Assembly (NCBI GenBank): GCA_945874355.1 | Contig: CAMCGB010000009.1 | Span: 18,145 to 82,144 of the forward strand | Direction of reading: 5' to 3' | DNA from: an uncultured Bacteroides sp. | GTDB taxonomy: Bacteria > Bacteroidota > Bacteroidia > Bacteroidales > UBA932 | Length of the DNA stretch: 64,000 bases | Part shown: positions 1 through 10,079 of the stretch, in pieces | How positions within the stretch are numbered: the stretch's first letter is position 1 | How the letters are laid out: the number at the start of each line of letters is the position of its first letter | Translations under genes and position numbers: made by a program | The notes under the pieces: generated by a model | The model's database searches: none | What the model was told of the DNA's origin: nothing | The model's input: the letters and a program-made list of their open reading frames with translations, nothing else

Positions 1-843
1 ACTATCATTGACTATTCCATTTTCGACGCAGTCCGCGCAGGCTTCGGCAAGGTCGTGTACGTGGTCAGGGAGTACTTCCTTGAGCAGTTCAAGCAGACCG
101 TGGAGCAGAAGTACAGCAATGTTTTCTGCCCTGACGGACAGAAGCTCGAGTTTGTGTTCGTAACCCAGGAGCTTAGCAAAATCCCCGAAGGGTACAGCCT
201 CAATCCCGAGCGTCAGAAGCCCTGGGGCACCGCCCACGCCGTGCTTATGGCCGCAGATGCGATCAACGAGCCTTTCGTGGTCATCAACGGCGACGACTTC
301 TACGGCAGGGAGTCTTTTGAGATTGCCGCAAAGTGGTGCGAAAAGCATCAGGGCGGAGAGGGTGTTTACGGCATAGTTGGCTTCGAGCTGGACCACACCC
401 TGAGCGAATCCGGAGGAGTGTCCAGGGGCATATGCCACTACGACGCCGAAGGACACCTGACCGATGTTGTGGAGCACCTCAACATAGCAAAGAACGCCGA
501 AGGCAAGGTTATGGGAGACAACTCCATCACCGGGGAGACTGTCGTTCTGAACGGCAAGGACCTCTGCTCGATGAACATGTGGTGCTTCACTCCCGACTAT
601 TTCAAGCGCAGCGCCGTGATTTTCAAATCATTCCTTGACGCCAACTCGCAGGAGCTCAAGAAGGAGTTCTATATTCCTTATGCAATAGATGTGATGATAC
701 GCGAGCAGGGAGTGAACTGCGACGTGCTTTCAACCCCGGCCCACTGGTTCGGAGTCACCTACAAGGAAGACCGTCCTGCAGTGGTTGAGAAGTTTGCCGC
801 CCTTGCCGCTGAAGGAGTATATCCTTCACCTCTTTACAAGTAA
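1..843 (+). CDS. Nucleotidyltransferase family protein (NTP_transferase, sugar-nucleotide pyrophosphorylase-like), 5' truncated by window edge
   Basis: Frame is open from base 1 (TIIDYSIFDAVRAGFGKVVYVVREYF...); contains PWGTAHAVLMA and VVINGDDFYG motifs; stop at 841-843. Confidence 0.8.
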   Translation, partial: TIIDYSIFDAVRAGFGKVVYVVREYFLEQFKQTVEQKYSNVFCPDGQKLEFVFVTQELSKIPEGYSLNPERQKPWGTAHAVLMAADAINEPFVVINGDDFYGRESFEIAAKWCEKHQGGEGVYGIVGFELDHTLSESGGVSRGICHYDAEGHLTDVVEHLNIAKNAEGKVMGDNSITGETVVLNGKDLCSMNMWCFTPDYFKRSAVIFKSFLDANSQELKKEFYIPYAIDVMIREQGVNCDVLSTPAHWFGVTYKEDRPAVVEKFAALAAEGVYPSPLYK

Positions 844-844
844 T

Positions 845-1729
845 ATGGCCAAACGGAAAATCAACAATTACGCTCTCCTGTCGGGCTACGATTATTTCGT
901 GCCCAACATCTCCCAGCTGTTCATACTCCTCGCCTTCATCATCCTGGGAGTCGTGCTGGGCAACCTGGTCACCCTGGCACTGAGCCTGATACCGGGGATG
1001 GGACAGGACGCGATGATGATAGTATCCTACCCTCTGATGTTCATCCCTGCGATGATTTATGCCAAATCCCGCAGCAGGAATATGAGCATCGGGGGTGAGG
1101 GCCTGAAGCTGGATAGCCGCACTTTCAGCCCCCTGTCCTTAAGCAAATGCATTCTTCTTGCCATCGGTGGAGCCGTAGCAATGTGGTTCTTCAGCGACCC
1201 TCTGGGAAGACTGCTTCCCGAGCCGGGCGAGATGATAAAGCAGCTTCTGGAGAGTATGACGCAGGGCAATATGATTCTGAATTTCATTTCGGTCTGCATC
1301 TTCGCTCCTTTCTTCGAAGAGTGGCTGTGCAGGGGTATGGTCCTCAGGGGCCTGCTCGGCAGCAATGTCAAGCCAGCCTGGGCGATAGTTATTTCGGCGC
1401 TCTTCTTCGCTCTCATCCATATGAACCCCTGGCAGGCTCTTCCTGCCTTCGTGATAGGCTCGATGATGGGTTATGTATACTATAGGACCGGCTCGCTGAA
1501 GCTCACGATGCTGATGCATTTCACGAACAATTTCCTTTCGCTCGTGCTGTCCAACATCGACGCTCTCAAGGACGTAGAGAGCTGGGCTGAAGTGCTTCCT
1601 GCCCCTTCATACTGGGCTCTTGTCGCCCTGAGCGTCCTGGTTGCCGCCGTCGTTATAGTCTGCTTCTCCAGGATTCCTGCCTCCCCTACCGGAGGCCTTG
1701 AGAAACGAAAAGCCCTAATCGAGCAGTAG
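845..1729 (+). CDS. CPBP family intramembrane glutamic endopeptidase
   Basis: Start at ATG 845 (MAKRKINNYALL); membrane protein with FFEEWLCRGMVLRGL and FALIHMNPWQ motifs typical of CPBP/Abi proteases. Confidence 0.85.
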   Translation: MAKRKINNYALLSGYDYFVPNISQLFILLAFIILGVVLGNLVTLALSLIPGMGQDAMMIVSYPLMFIPAMIYAKSRSRNMSIGGEGLKLDSRTFSPLSLSKCILLAIGGAVAMWFFSDPLGRLLPEPGEMIKQLLESMTQGNMILNFISVCIFAPFFEEWLCRGMVLRGLLGSNVKPAWAIVISALFFALIHMNPWQALPAFVIGSMMGYVYYRTGSLKLTMLMHFTNNFLSLVLSNIDALKDVESWAEVLPAPSYWALVALSVLVAAVVIVCFSRIPASPTGGLEKRKALIEQ

Positions 1730-1776
1730 AACAATAAAAAAGGTGGCCAAAATCAGCCACCTTTTTTATTGTTGAG
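1730..1776. terminator. Bidirectional intrinsic terminator between convergent genes
   Basis: AACAATAAAAAAGGTGGC-caaaatca-GCCACCTTTTTTATTGTT, a perfect long stem with A/T tracts on both sides. Confidence 0.9.
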
Positions 1777-1785
1777 TAGAGAACT

Positions 1786-2577
1786 CTATTTTTCTTCATC
1801 CTCGCTAGCGACAGCCTTGCCTACCTTTGCGAGGGTAACGTCGAAGATAAGGGTGGAGTTGGGCTCGATAGCCTGATTGCCCTGGGCGCCGTAACCGAGA
1901 TCGGAAGGAATGTAGAGCTTGATCTTGCCGCCCTCACCTACGAGCTGCAGACCTTCCTGCCATCCGCGGATGACCTGGGTGAGAACAATCTGGATAGGCT
2001 CGCTGCCCTCGGGAGTCTCATCGAATACGGTTCCGTCAAGAAGAGAACCCTTGTAGTTTACCCATACGGTATCCTCTGCTGCAGGCTTAATCTCGCTTCC
2101 CGGCTCGAGAATCTCGTACTGCAGGCCTGACTCGGTGGTCTGTACGCCGGCCTTTGAAGCATTCTTTGCAAGGAAAGCCTCGCCCTTCTCCTTGTTCAGC
2201 AGGGACAGATAGTTGGCTCTCTTGTCGAGGAAGGCGTTGAAAGCGTTGTTGATGGAAGAGGGCTTGTGCTTGAACTGATCCTCATATCCGGGAGTCTGGA
2301 AGTTGCCCTCTGCCTTGAGAACAGCCTTGATACCCTTGGTAATCTCTGAATAGTTCAGGTCCTCGCCGAAATTGTAAGCCTTGAGGAAAGAGCCGAAATT
2401 GACACCCACCAGATAGCTGACCGAGTCAATCTCGGCTCTTGAAGGAAGGTAATCTTTTGCGCTCTTCGCTACGGCTGACTCGCTGCTGTTGACATCAGCC
2501 TCACCTGCCTGCTGGCCAGAGCAGGCAACCACACTCAGTCCAATTACAAGGACTGAAAGTACTTTGTTGATTTTCAT
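1786..2577 (-). CDS. FKBP-type peptidyl-prolyl cis-trans isomerase (lipoprotein)
   Basis: Lipobox VVACSG; FKBP core VNYKGSLLDGTVFDET...VIRGWQEGLQLVGEGGKIKLYIPSDLGYGAQG. Confidence 0.92.
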   Translation of the reverse strand: MKINKVLSVLVIGLSVVACSGQQAGEADVNSSESAVAKSAKDYLPSRAEIDSVSYLVGVNFGSFLKAYNFGEDLNYSEITKGIKAVLKAEGNFQTPGYEDQFKHKPSSINNAFNAFLDKRANYLSLLNKEKGEAFLAKNASKAGVQTTESGLQYEILEPGSEIKPAAEDTVWVNYKGSLLDGTVFDETPEGSEPIQIVLTQVIRGWQEGLQLVGEGGKIKLYIPSDLGYGAQGNQAIEPNSTLIFDVTLAKVGKAVASEDEEK

Positions 2578-2606
2578 TTGATTTTATTTTGTTTTGTATG
2601 TTCCTT

Positions 2607-3569
2607 CTACAATTCCCAAGCCAGAGCTGAAGCACCGAGGATGGCGGCATCGGACTCCTTGAGGCTGGAGAATACGATTTTGATCTTTCCCTTCCAGAGC
2701 GGCAGCAGGTTCTCGTTCATGGCTTCGAGCATAGGCTCGTATATATACTCCTTCGCGCGGGCAAGTCCTCCGAAGAGTACGATGGCCTCGGGTGAAGAGA
2801 ATGCCACGAAGTCCGCAAAGCTGCGTCCGAGCATACGGCCGGTGTAGTCGAAGATCCTCCTTGCGAGGGCATCTCCGGCCTTTGCCGCATCGTAAACATC
2901 TTTGGATGAAATAGTTTCGACTTCCCTTAGAAGTGAAGGCTCATTGCTTGCCTCGAGCCACTCGCGGGCAGTCCTGGCAACTCCGGTAGCAGAGCAGTAG
3001 GTCTCCAGACAGCCGGTTTTGCCGCAGCCGCACTGGCGTCCGTTGTTCCTGACTGCGCAGGTATGGCCCAGCTCTCCGGCAAGTCCGTCGTGGCCGTAAA
3101 CCACCTTGCCGTCGATGACAATACCGCTTCCGACTCCGGTTCCGAGGGTAATCATAATGAAATGGCTCATACCCTTGGCGGCTCCGTAAGTCATCTCGCC
3201 CACTGCAGCGGCGTTCGCGTCATTTGTCAGGCTGACAGGAATTCCGTCCAGAAGCTCTGACAGTTTGGCTGCAAAGTCCACGCTCTTGTTGGCAGCCCAG
3301 GCGATATTGGGAGCAAAAGCCACCTGACCGGTGTAGTAGTTACCGTTGGGCGCACCGACTCCGATTCCCCTCACGTCGCCCTCAACCGAGGCGTCTGCAA
3401 CGCAGGCCTTGATGGCTGCGGCAAGGGCCTTGAGATAAGCGTCGGCATCATCACCGTAAGTGTCTGTCCTGATTACGGTCTGCGCAAGCACTTCTCCGCG
3501 CGCATTGACCACTCCTATTTTGGAGGTCTGTCCACCGACATCGACTCCAACTACGTGCTGTTTGTCCAT
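2607..3569 (-). CDS. ROK family sugar kinase (glucokinase-like)
   Basis: MDKQHVVGVDVGGQTSKIGVV; ROK signature and zinc-binding CGCGKTGCLETYCS; the longer ORF start in the track overlaps the MFS gene. Confidence 0.88.
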   Translation of the reverse strand: MDKQHVVGVDVGGQTSKIGVVNARGEVLAQTVIRTDTYGDDADAYLKALAAAIKACVADASVEGDVRGIGVGAPNGNYYTGQVAFAPNIAWAANKSVDFAAKLSELLDGIPVSLTNDANAAAVGEMTYGAAKGMSHFIMITLGTGVGSGIVIDGKVVYGHDGLAGELGHTCAVRNNGRQCGCGKTGCLETYCSATGVARTAREWLEASNEPSLLREVETISSKDVYDAAKAGDALARRIFDYTGRMLGRSFADFVAFSSPEAIVLFGGLARAKEYIYEPMLEAMNENLLPLWKGKIKIVFSSLKESDAAILGASALAWEL

Positions 3570-4852
3570 TATTCTACAGGTATATCTTTGTTGACATTCT
3601 TGCATCCCCACAGTGCATAGTAAAGAATGTAGAGAAGCATTGCAATAACGAGCCAATAGCTGGCCATATAGCCGGCATTCTTGGCGATAACGTCCTGAAG
3701 CAGAGGCATGATTCCACCGCCGACCACCATCATCATAAAGATTCCGGAAGCCTGCTCGGTGTACTTGCCGAGGCCCTCGGTGCTGAGGTTGAAGATTGCG
3801 CCCCACATAATGGAGGTGCAAAGTCCGCAGAGCACAAGGAACAGAGCTTTGACGGGAACTCCGGAAGCCATAAAGAAGCCTCTTTCAACGCTGTATCCAG
3901 GCATATTCATAACCAGGTCCCTGGGCAGAAGGATGGCCACGAGCACCAGGACAACAGCAGTAGAAGTCACTGCAATGACCTGGGTGCGGGTGCTGACCTT
4001 GCCGCTGATAAGAGAGCTCAGGGCTCTTCCCACCATCATAAGCAGCCAGTAAACGGCGGCGATAGCACCTCCGATGGCGGCACCGCTCTCGAGCAGTCCG
4101 GCACCCTTTTCAGATGCATCGGAAAGGTAGAAGTTCAGCTGGGAAGGGATACCGATCTCGATGCCCACATAGAAGAAAATGGCGACAACCCCGAGGACCA
4201 CGTGACGGAAGCTCCAGGCGCTGTGCTCATACTTGACATTCTTCCTCTCGAGCGCGGGCTCGGGGATGCTGACAAAGGAGATGATGATGAATGAGATGGC
4301 GAATACACCCATTGCAATGAACAGAAGGGGTGCGACATCGCTCATCGCGGTCTTGTCGGTAACAGTACCGATCAGGACACCCACCAGCAGAGGGGTAAGG
4401 GTTCCGGTCAGGGAGTTGAAAGTACCGCCGATCTGTATGTACTGGTTGCCCTTGTTTCCGCCGCCTCCGAGGAGCTTGAGCATAGGGTTGACCACGGTGT
4501 TGAGCATGCAGACGCAGAATCCGCAGACGAAAGCTCCCAGCAGATAGACATAGATTGCGCTGCCTCCCAGGAAGCTGAAGCTGGAAAGATACTGGATAAC
4601 TATGCCCACAAAACCGGTGGCGATGGCGATTAGGGTGGTCTTCTTGTAGCCGACCTTGACGAGCATCTTGCCCGCGGGGATACCCATAAACAGGTATGCG
4701 GCGAAGTTCATCATATTACCCATCATTCCTGCCCACTCATAATGGCCTCTCCAAATGTTTCCGAAGGGGGCGGCCATATTGGTGACGAATGAAATCATCG
4801 CGAAGATGAAGCACATCGTCACAATGGCGACCATATTGCTTTTCTTTTCCAT
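3569..4852 (-). CDS. MFS transporter (sugar/fucose permease-like)
   Basis: 12-TM-like protein; 3' end overlaps the ROK kinase start by 1 nt (TAATG). Confidence 0.82.
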   Translation of the reverse strand: MEKKSNMVAIVTMCFIFAMISFVTNMAAPFGNIWRGHYEWAGMMGNMMNFAAYLFMGIPAGKMLVKVGYKKTTLIAIATGFVGIVIQYLSSFSFLGGSAIYVYLLGAFVCGFCVCMLNTVVNPMLKLLGGGGNKGNQYIQIGGTFNSLTGTLTPLLVGVLIGTVTDKTAMSDVAPLLFIAMGVFAISFIIISFVSIPEPALERKNVKYEHSAWSFRHVVLGVVAIFFYVGIEIGIPSQLNFYLSDASEKGAGLLESGAAIGGAIAAVYWLLMMVGRALSSLISGKVSTRTQVIAVTSTAVVLVLVAILLPRDLVMNMPGYSVERGFFMASGVPVKALFLVLCGLCTSIMWGAIFNLSTEGLGKYTEQASGIFMMMVVGGGIMPLLQDVIAKNAGYMASYWLVIAMLLYILYYALWGCKNVNKDIPVE

Positions 4853-4879
4853 ATTGTTGATAGATTTAGTGTTACAAGT

Positions 4880-6793
4880 CTAGAGGGATTTGAGGTTCTT
4901 CTCGTTGAAGATGTCCTTGCCCTCTGCGGTCATAGCATATTCGATACGGTCCATATAGAACTTCTCGACCTTGCCGCGCACCATCTTCATAGTGGTATTG
5001 AGCATACCGTTCTGCTCGGTGAAAGGAGTCTCTCCCACAATGATGGAAGCGGGCAGCCACCTTTCGGGGAACATTCCGGCCTTCTTGCCGCCGGGACGGT
5101 AGGCGTCAACCTCAGCCTTGATGATTGAAAGCTGGGCCTTCTTACCTTCGAGGCTCTCGGGGTCGAGTCCGCTCTTCTTCACCTCCTCGGCGAGGGCGGT
5201 CTTGTTGGGAATTACCAGCACTACGGTGTAGGGGCTCTGGTTGTTGTAGAGCATACTGGTCTCGATGAACTTGGAGCCGTCGGCAAGGTTGTCCTCATAT
5301 CCTTCGGGAGAGTATTTCTCACCGTCGGCGGCTATCAGAAGGCTCTTGAAGCGACCGGTAACATACAGATACTCACGGTCTTCCTTGCACAGATAGCCTC
5401 TGTCTCCGGTATGCAGCCATCCGTCCACGATGGTCTTCGCAGTGGCCTCGGGGTTCTTCCAGTAGCCGGCCATCACATTCTCTCCGCGGATTACGATTTC
5501 GCCGGTCTGTCCGTCGGGAAGCTCATTGCCCTCCTCGTCGCAGATCTTGATGTCCATGGGCTTCACGGTGCGGCCTGAAGAGCCGAAGCGGGCGTGGCCC
5601 ATAGAGTTGGCGCAGATTACAGGGGTGGCTTCAGACAGGCCGTAACCCTGGAATACAGGCATTCCGATGGCGCAGAAATATCTCTGGAGCTCGATGTCCA
5701 GAAGGGCGCCTCCGCCGACGAAGAATTTCAGGCGGCCTCCGAAGCCCTCGCGGATCTTCGAGAACACGAGCTTGTCCATAAGGGCGTTGACGGGCTTTCT
5801 CCACCACATTTTCCAGCAGGGCTTGCCGGCGTTATAGTACTCGCGGTTGTAGATCTCGGCATTCTTCACACCCCACTCGTATAGCTTCTCGACGAATTTG
5901 CCCTTCTTCTTGATGGCTCCGTCGAAGCTCTTCTTGAAGTTGCGCGAAAGGGTGGGCACGCTCAGCAGCACGTGGGGACGCACTTCGCTGATGGCTGAAG
6001 GGATGTTCTTAAGCAGGCTGACGGTGCTCTTGCCGCAAGGAACGGTAGCGATGCTTCCGCCGCACTTCATCATCACATAGAAGCCGGCCACGTGCGCGAA
6101 GCAGTGGTCAAGAGGCAGGATGATGAGCATCACATTGCCCTCGTCGATGGAAATTACTGAAAGAGCCTGGTCCACATTGGCAGTATAGTTGCGGTGGGTC
6201 AGAAGTATGCCCTTGGGGTCGGCTGTGGTGCCGGATGTATAGCTGATATTGGCGTAGTCGTCAGGCAGAACTTCGGCGCTTCTCTTCTCCCTCTCGCCGG
6301 GATGCTCCTTGAGGAACTGCTCGCCAGCCTTGCGCACATCGTCCAGATAAATCTCTCCCTCCTTGAGCTCGATGGGGTCCATCACGATTACCTTCTCGAT
6401 GGCGGGGCACTTGCCTATCACGCGCCTGATTTTTTCAATCTGGGTCTGGGAAGCTACCACGAAACGGGAGTCGGAGTGGTTGATGCGGAAGGTCAGGTCC
6501 ATATCGGACTCCAGCTTGAAAGAAAGGGGAACATTGACCGCTCCGGCATAGAGGATTCCGAGCTCGGTGAATATCCAGTCGTTCCTTCCTTCGGAGATAA
6601 GGGCTACCTTTTCACCTTTCTTCAGGCCGAGGGCCATGAATCCGGCGGCGAGGAGGTGGGCCTGCTCACGAGTCTGGTTGAAAGAGGTTTCTGTCCAAAC
6701 TCCGTCAACTTTCTGTCTGAGGAAGGTGGCTTCGCCGTACTTGGCGGTATACTTCTCTACGAAATCAATGATGGTAGGTCTTTTCTGGTCCAT
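4880..6793 (-). CDS. AMP-binding long-chain acyl-CoA synthetase
   Basis: ISYTSGTTADPKGILLTHRN and GYGLSEATPVI motifs, DGWLHTGDRGY. Confidence 0.9.
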   Translation of the reverse strand: MDQKRPTIIDFVEKYTAKYGEATFLRQKVDGVWTETSFNQTREQAHLLAAGFMALGLKKGEKVALISEGRNDWIFTELGILYAGAVNVPLSFKLESDMDLTFRINHSDSRFVVASQTQIEKIRRVIGKCPAIEKVIVMDPIELKEGEIYLDDVRKAGEQFLKEHPGEREKRSAEVLPDDYANISYTSGTTADPKGILLTHRNYTANVDQALSVISIDEGNVMLIILPLDHCFAHVAGFYVMMKCGGSIATVPCGKSTVSLLKNIPSAISEVRPHVLLSVPTLSRNFKKSFDGAIKKKGKFVEKLYEWGVKNAEIYNREYYNAGKPCWKMWWRKPVNALMDKLVFSKIREGFGGRLKFFVGGGALLDIELQRYFCAIGMPVFQGYGLSEATPVICANSMGHARFGSSGRTVKPMDIKICDEEGNELPDGQTGEIVIRGENVMAGYWKNPEATAKTIVDGWLHTGDRGYLCKEDREYLYVTGRFKSLLIAADGEKYSPEGYEDNLADGSKFIETSMLYNNQSPYTVVLVIPNKTALAEEVKKSGLDPESLEGKKAQLSIIKAEVDAYRPGGKKAGMFPERWLPASIIVGETPFTEQNGMLNTTMKMVRGKVEKFYMDRIEYAMTAEGKDIFNEKNLKSL

Positions 6794-6820
6794 ATTTCTG
6801 GTTTTTGGTTTATCTTGAAC

Positions 6821-7438
6821 TTAATCTTTAAAGAGGCCATACAGCTGGGCGTCAATCATATCCGTCACCTTCTCAAAGTCCTCGGGACGGTCTCCGAACT
6901 TGACATTGTCAGCGTCAATGACCAGCAGCTTGCCCTTGTAGGAGCTGATCCAGGCCTCGTACTTCTCGTTCAGCCCGGTCAGATAATCGATGCGTATGCT
7001 CTTCTCATAGTCGCGACCCCTCTTCTGGATCTGGGAGATGAGATTGGGGATGGTGGACTTGAGATAGATAAGAAGGTCGGGGTAGCCGACAAGCGACATC
7101 ATCAGATTGAACAGGTCGGTGTAGTTCTCGAAGTCGCGGGTGCTCATAAGCCCCATATCGTGGAGGTTGGGGGCGAAAATCTTCGCGTCCTCGAATATGG
7201 TCCTGTCCTGGACTATGATATCGTCCGTCTTGGAGATATCCACCACGTCCTTGAAGCGTTTGTTGAGGAAATAAATCTGGAGGTTGAACGACCATCTTGC
7301 CATATCGTCGTAGAAATCAGCAAGATAAGGATTGAAGTCGACAGACTCGTACTTGGGAGTCCAACCATAATGGGCAACGAGCATCTTCGTGAGGGTAGTC
7401 TTACCGCTGCCTATATTGCCTGCAATAGCTATATGCAT
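6821..7438 (-). CDS. Deoxynucleoside kinase (copy 1)
   Basis: MHIAIAGNIGSGKTTLTKML P-loop; DRTIFEDAKIFA; dNK family length. Confidence 0.88.
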   Translation of the reverse strand: MHIAIAGNIGSGKTTLTKMLVAHYGWTPKYESVDFNPYLADFYDDMARWSFNLQIYFLNKRFKDVVDISKTDDIIVQDRTIFEDAKIFAPNLHDMGLMSTRDFENYTDLFNLMMSLVGYPDLLIYLKSTIPNLISQIQKRGRDYEKSIRIDYLTGLNEKYEAWISSYKGKLLVIDADNVKFGDRPEDFEKVTDMIDAQLYGLFKD

Positions 7439-7477
7439 ATCAAGTGTATGTTGTTATAATTCACAAATGTAAGAATA

Positions 7478-8092
7478 TTATTGGAAAAGGCCATACAACT
7501 CGGCGTCGATACGGTCCGTGATAAGGGAGAAATCTTCGGCCCTGTTCTCGAAATCCAGATTGTCGGCGTCGATTACCAGAAGCCTTCCCTTGTAGGAGGC
7601 AATCCAGTCCTCGTACTTACGGTTAAGGCCTTCAAGGTACTCGAGACTCATACTCTGCTCGTAGTCGCGGCCCCTTTTCTGGATCTGGCTTACAAGATGG
7701 GGCACACCGGCGCGAAGGTAAATCAGAAGGTCGGGAAGCTTGACCATAGACATCATCATCTCGAAAAGGAGCATATAGGTGTCATAGTCCCGCTGGGACA
7801 AGTTCCCCATTTCGAGATTGTTGCGCACGAAAATGTGCACGCCCTCGAGTATGGTCCTGTCCTGAATGACGACCCCTTCCGAGCGCCCGATTTCGAGCAC
7901 ATCCTTGAAGCGCATCGCAAGGAAATAGGTCTCCAGATTGTAGGACCAGCGGGGAATGTCCTTGTAGTAGTCTTCAAGATAAGGGTTGTATGTCACGGAC
8001 TCGTACTTTGGAGTCCAGCCGTAATGGGCGGCAAGGAGCCTTGTCAGGGTGGTCTTGCCGCTGCCTATGTTGCCTGCTATTCCTATGTGCAT
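7478..8092 (-). CDS. Deoxynucleoside kinase (copy 2, tandem paralogue)
   Basis: MHIGIAGNIGSGKTTLTRLLAAHYGWTPKYESV..., start CAT 8090-8092; the track ORF is over-extended upstream. Confidence 0.88.
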   Translation of the reverse strand: MHIGIAGNIGSGKTTLTRLLAAHYGWTPKYESVTYNPYLEDYYKDIPRWSYNLETYFLAMRFKDVLEIGRSEGVVIQDRTILEGVHIFVRNNLEMGNLSQRDYDTYMLLFEMMMSMVKLPDLLIYLRAGVPHLVSQIQKRGRDYEQSMSLEYLEGLNRKYEDWIASYKGRLLVIDADNLDFENRAEDFSLITDRIDAELYGLFQ

Positions 8093-8115
8093 AATGTTTC
8101 GATGGTATAGAACTA

Positions 8116-8144
8116 CAAATTTACTACAAAAGTTTGTAAATTTG
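8116..8144. promoter_or_regulatory. Back-to-back divergent -7 elements (CAAATTTA 8116-8123; TAAATTTG 8137-8144)
   Basis: Two TAnnTTTG motifs on opposite strands with a 13 nt gap between divergent genes. Confidence 0.7.
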
Positions 8145-8149
8145 CCCTT

Positions 8150-8818
8150 ATGGAAATCACAAGAAGAATTTACAACCTGTTCGAAGAGAACACTTATATC
8201 ATAGCTTGTCCCGGCGGGGAAACGGTGGTCGTGGACCCGGGATTCTGCACTGAAGATGAGAAACGGGACTTCCTCTCGCAGCTGAAAGGGAATGTTTGCG
8301 CGGTGCTTCTGACCCACGCCCATCCGGACCACATCTACGGGGCCAAATTCCTGCAGGACGAGTTCGGAGCGAAAGTCTATATGAACCCTGCGGACAAGAG
8401 CACGATGCAGAGCCTTGGACGGATGGCGGAGCGATTCTCGATTGCAAAGCCGGACTGCTCTTTTGAGACAACTGACGCCGTCGAGCAGCAGCACATAATC
8501 GCCGGAGGGCTTGATTTCGAGGTCATTGCAACCCCAGGCCACAGCCCCGGAGGAGTCTGCTACCTGCTTGGGGAGGAGAAAATCCTTTTCAGCGGAGACA
8601 CCCTTTTCGCCGGAGCGATAGGCCGTAGCGACCTGCCGGGAGGAGAGTATGACGACCTTATACGCTCGATTATGGAAAAAGTGATTTTCCTCGATGCCGA
8701 CATCACCGTCCTTCCGGGACACGCAACAGAGACGAGCATAGGCAGGGAACGCACATCGAACCCCTTCCTGGAGCCCTTCAACGAGAGGGAGGAGATCGAA
8801 GAACTTAAAGAAGACTAA
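8150..8818 (+). CDS. MBL fold metallo-hydrolase (glyoxalase II-like)
   Basis: LLTHAHPDHIYG, ATPGHSPGGVCYL, LFSGDTLFAGAIGRSD, VLPGHATETSIGRE. Confidence 0.92.
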   Translation: MEITRRIYNLFEENTYIIACPGGETVVVDPGFCTEDEKRDFLSQLKGNVCAVLLTHAHPDHIYGAKFLQDEFGAKVYMNPADKSTMQSLGRMAERFSIAKPDCSFETTDAVEQQHIIAGGLDFEVIATPGHSPGGVCYLLGEEKILFSGDTLFAGAIGRSDLPGGEYDDLIRSIMEKVIFLDADITVLPGHATETSIGRERTSNPFLEPFNEREEIEELKED

Positions 8819-8822
8819 AGCG

Positions 8823-10079
8823 ATGGACAAAAAGGAATTGGAGATAATGGCCCCGGCGGGCAATTTCGAATGCCTCAGGGCGGCTATTCAGGGAGGAGCC
8901 GATTCGGTGTATTTCGGAGTCGGGAAGCTGAATATGAGAAGCCATTCGGCGGGCAACTTCAGGCCTGAAGACCTGGACGAAGTGGTGAAGATATGCCGCG
9001 AAGCGGGCGTGAAGAGCTATCTGACCCTGAACATAGTGCTGTACCAGGAAGACCTGGAAGATATGCGCCTGACGCTGGGCGAGGCGAAAAAGGCCGGAGT
9101 GGACGCTGTCATCGCTTCAGACATCGCGGCCATTGAGTACTGCCGCTCGATAGGTCTGGAGGTACATATCTCCACCCAGCTGTCCGTCTCCAATGTGGAG
9201 GCGCTGAGGTTCTACTCCCGCTTTGCCGACGTGGTGGTGCTGGCCCGCGAGCTCAATCTGGGCCAGGTCAGGGACATATACGAGTGCATCGAAAGGGAGA
9301 ACATCTGCGGACCGTCAGGAAGAAAAGTCAGGATAGAAATGTTCGCACACGGAGCGCTGTGTATGGCCGTAAGCGGCAAATGCTACCTCTCGCTGCAAAC
9401 CTACGGTTCGTCGGCCAACAGGGGCGCATGCTTCCAGCTGTGCCGCAGGGGCTATGAAGTCACAGACCTCGAGACTGGAGAGAAGCTGAACATAGACAAC
9501 AAGTACATAATGTCGCCCAAAGACCTGTGTACCATAGAGTTTATGGACAAGATTATAGACAGCGGAGTGAAGGTTTTCAAAATCGAGGGAAGAGCCCGCT
9601 CGGCAGAATATGTGAAACGGTGCGCATCCTGCTACCGCAGGGCGGCCGACGCCGTCTGCGAAGGAAGCTACACCCCGGAACTCGCCCTGGAGCTCAAGCA
9701 GGAGCTGGGCGAGGTGTTCAACCGGGGCTTCTGGGACGGGTACTACCAGGGGGCGAAACTGGGTGAATGGAGCGCGGTTTACGGCTCCCAGGCCACCCGG
9801 AAGAAGGTGTACTGCGGCAAGGTGAGCAACTGGTTCGACCGCATAGGAGTGGCGGAAATCGCAGTGGAGTCAGCCCCAATCAGAAAGGGAGACTCGCTGA
9901 TGGCAATTGGCGAAACCACCGGAGTGGTGGAATTCAAGGCCGAGGACATAAGGGTGAACTTCGAGAGCACCGACCTGGCGCCTAAGGGAGTAAGATGCTC
10001 GGTGGCAGTCGACGCCTCGGACAGCCCCGACGGGAAGCTCAGAAGGGGCGACAAAGTCTATATCTGGGAGCAGGCCTGA
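8823..10079 (+). CDS. Peptidase U32 family protein
   Basis: ELEIMAPAGNFECLRAAIQGGADSVYFGV; FAHGALCMAVSGKCYLS; KIEGRARSAEYV. Confidence 0.9.
   Translation: MDKKELEIMAPAGNFECLRAAIQGGADSVYFGVGKLNMRSHSAGNFRPEDLDEVVKICREAGVKSYLTLNIVLYQEDLEDMRLTLGEAKKAGVDAVIASDIAAIEYCRSIGLEVHISTQLSVSNVEALRFYSRFADVVVLARELNLGQVRDIYECIERENICGPSGRKVRIEMFAHGALCMAVSGKCYLSLQTYGSSANRGACFQLCRRGYEVTDLETGEKLNIDNKYIMSPKDLCTIEFMDKIIDSGVKVFKIEGRARSAEYVKRCASCYRRAADAVCEGSYTPELALELKQELGEVFNRGFWDGYYQGAKLGEWSAVYGSQATRKKVYCGKVSNWFDRIGVAEIAVESAPIRKGDSLMAIGETTGVVEFKAEDIRVNFESTDLAPKGVRCSVAVDASDSPDGKLRRGDKVYIWEQA

Noticed and set aside
6194-7459. 421 aa plus-strand ORF
   Set aside because: Opposes acyl-CoA synthetase and deoxynucleoside kinase with strong motifs on the other strand
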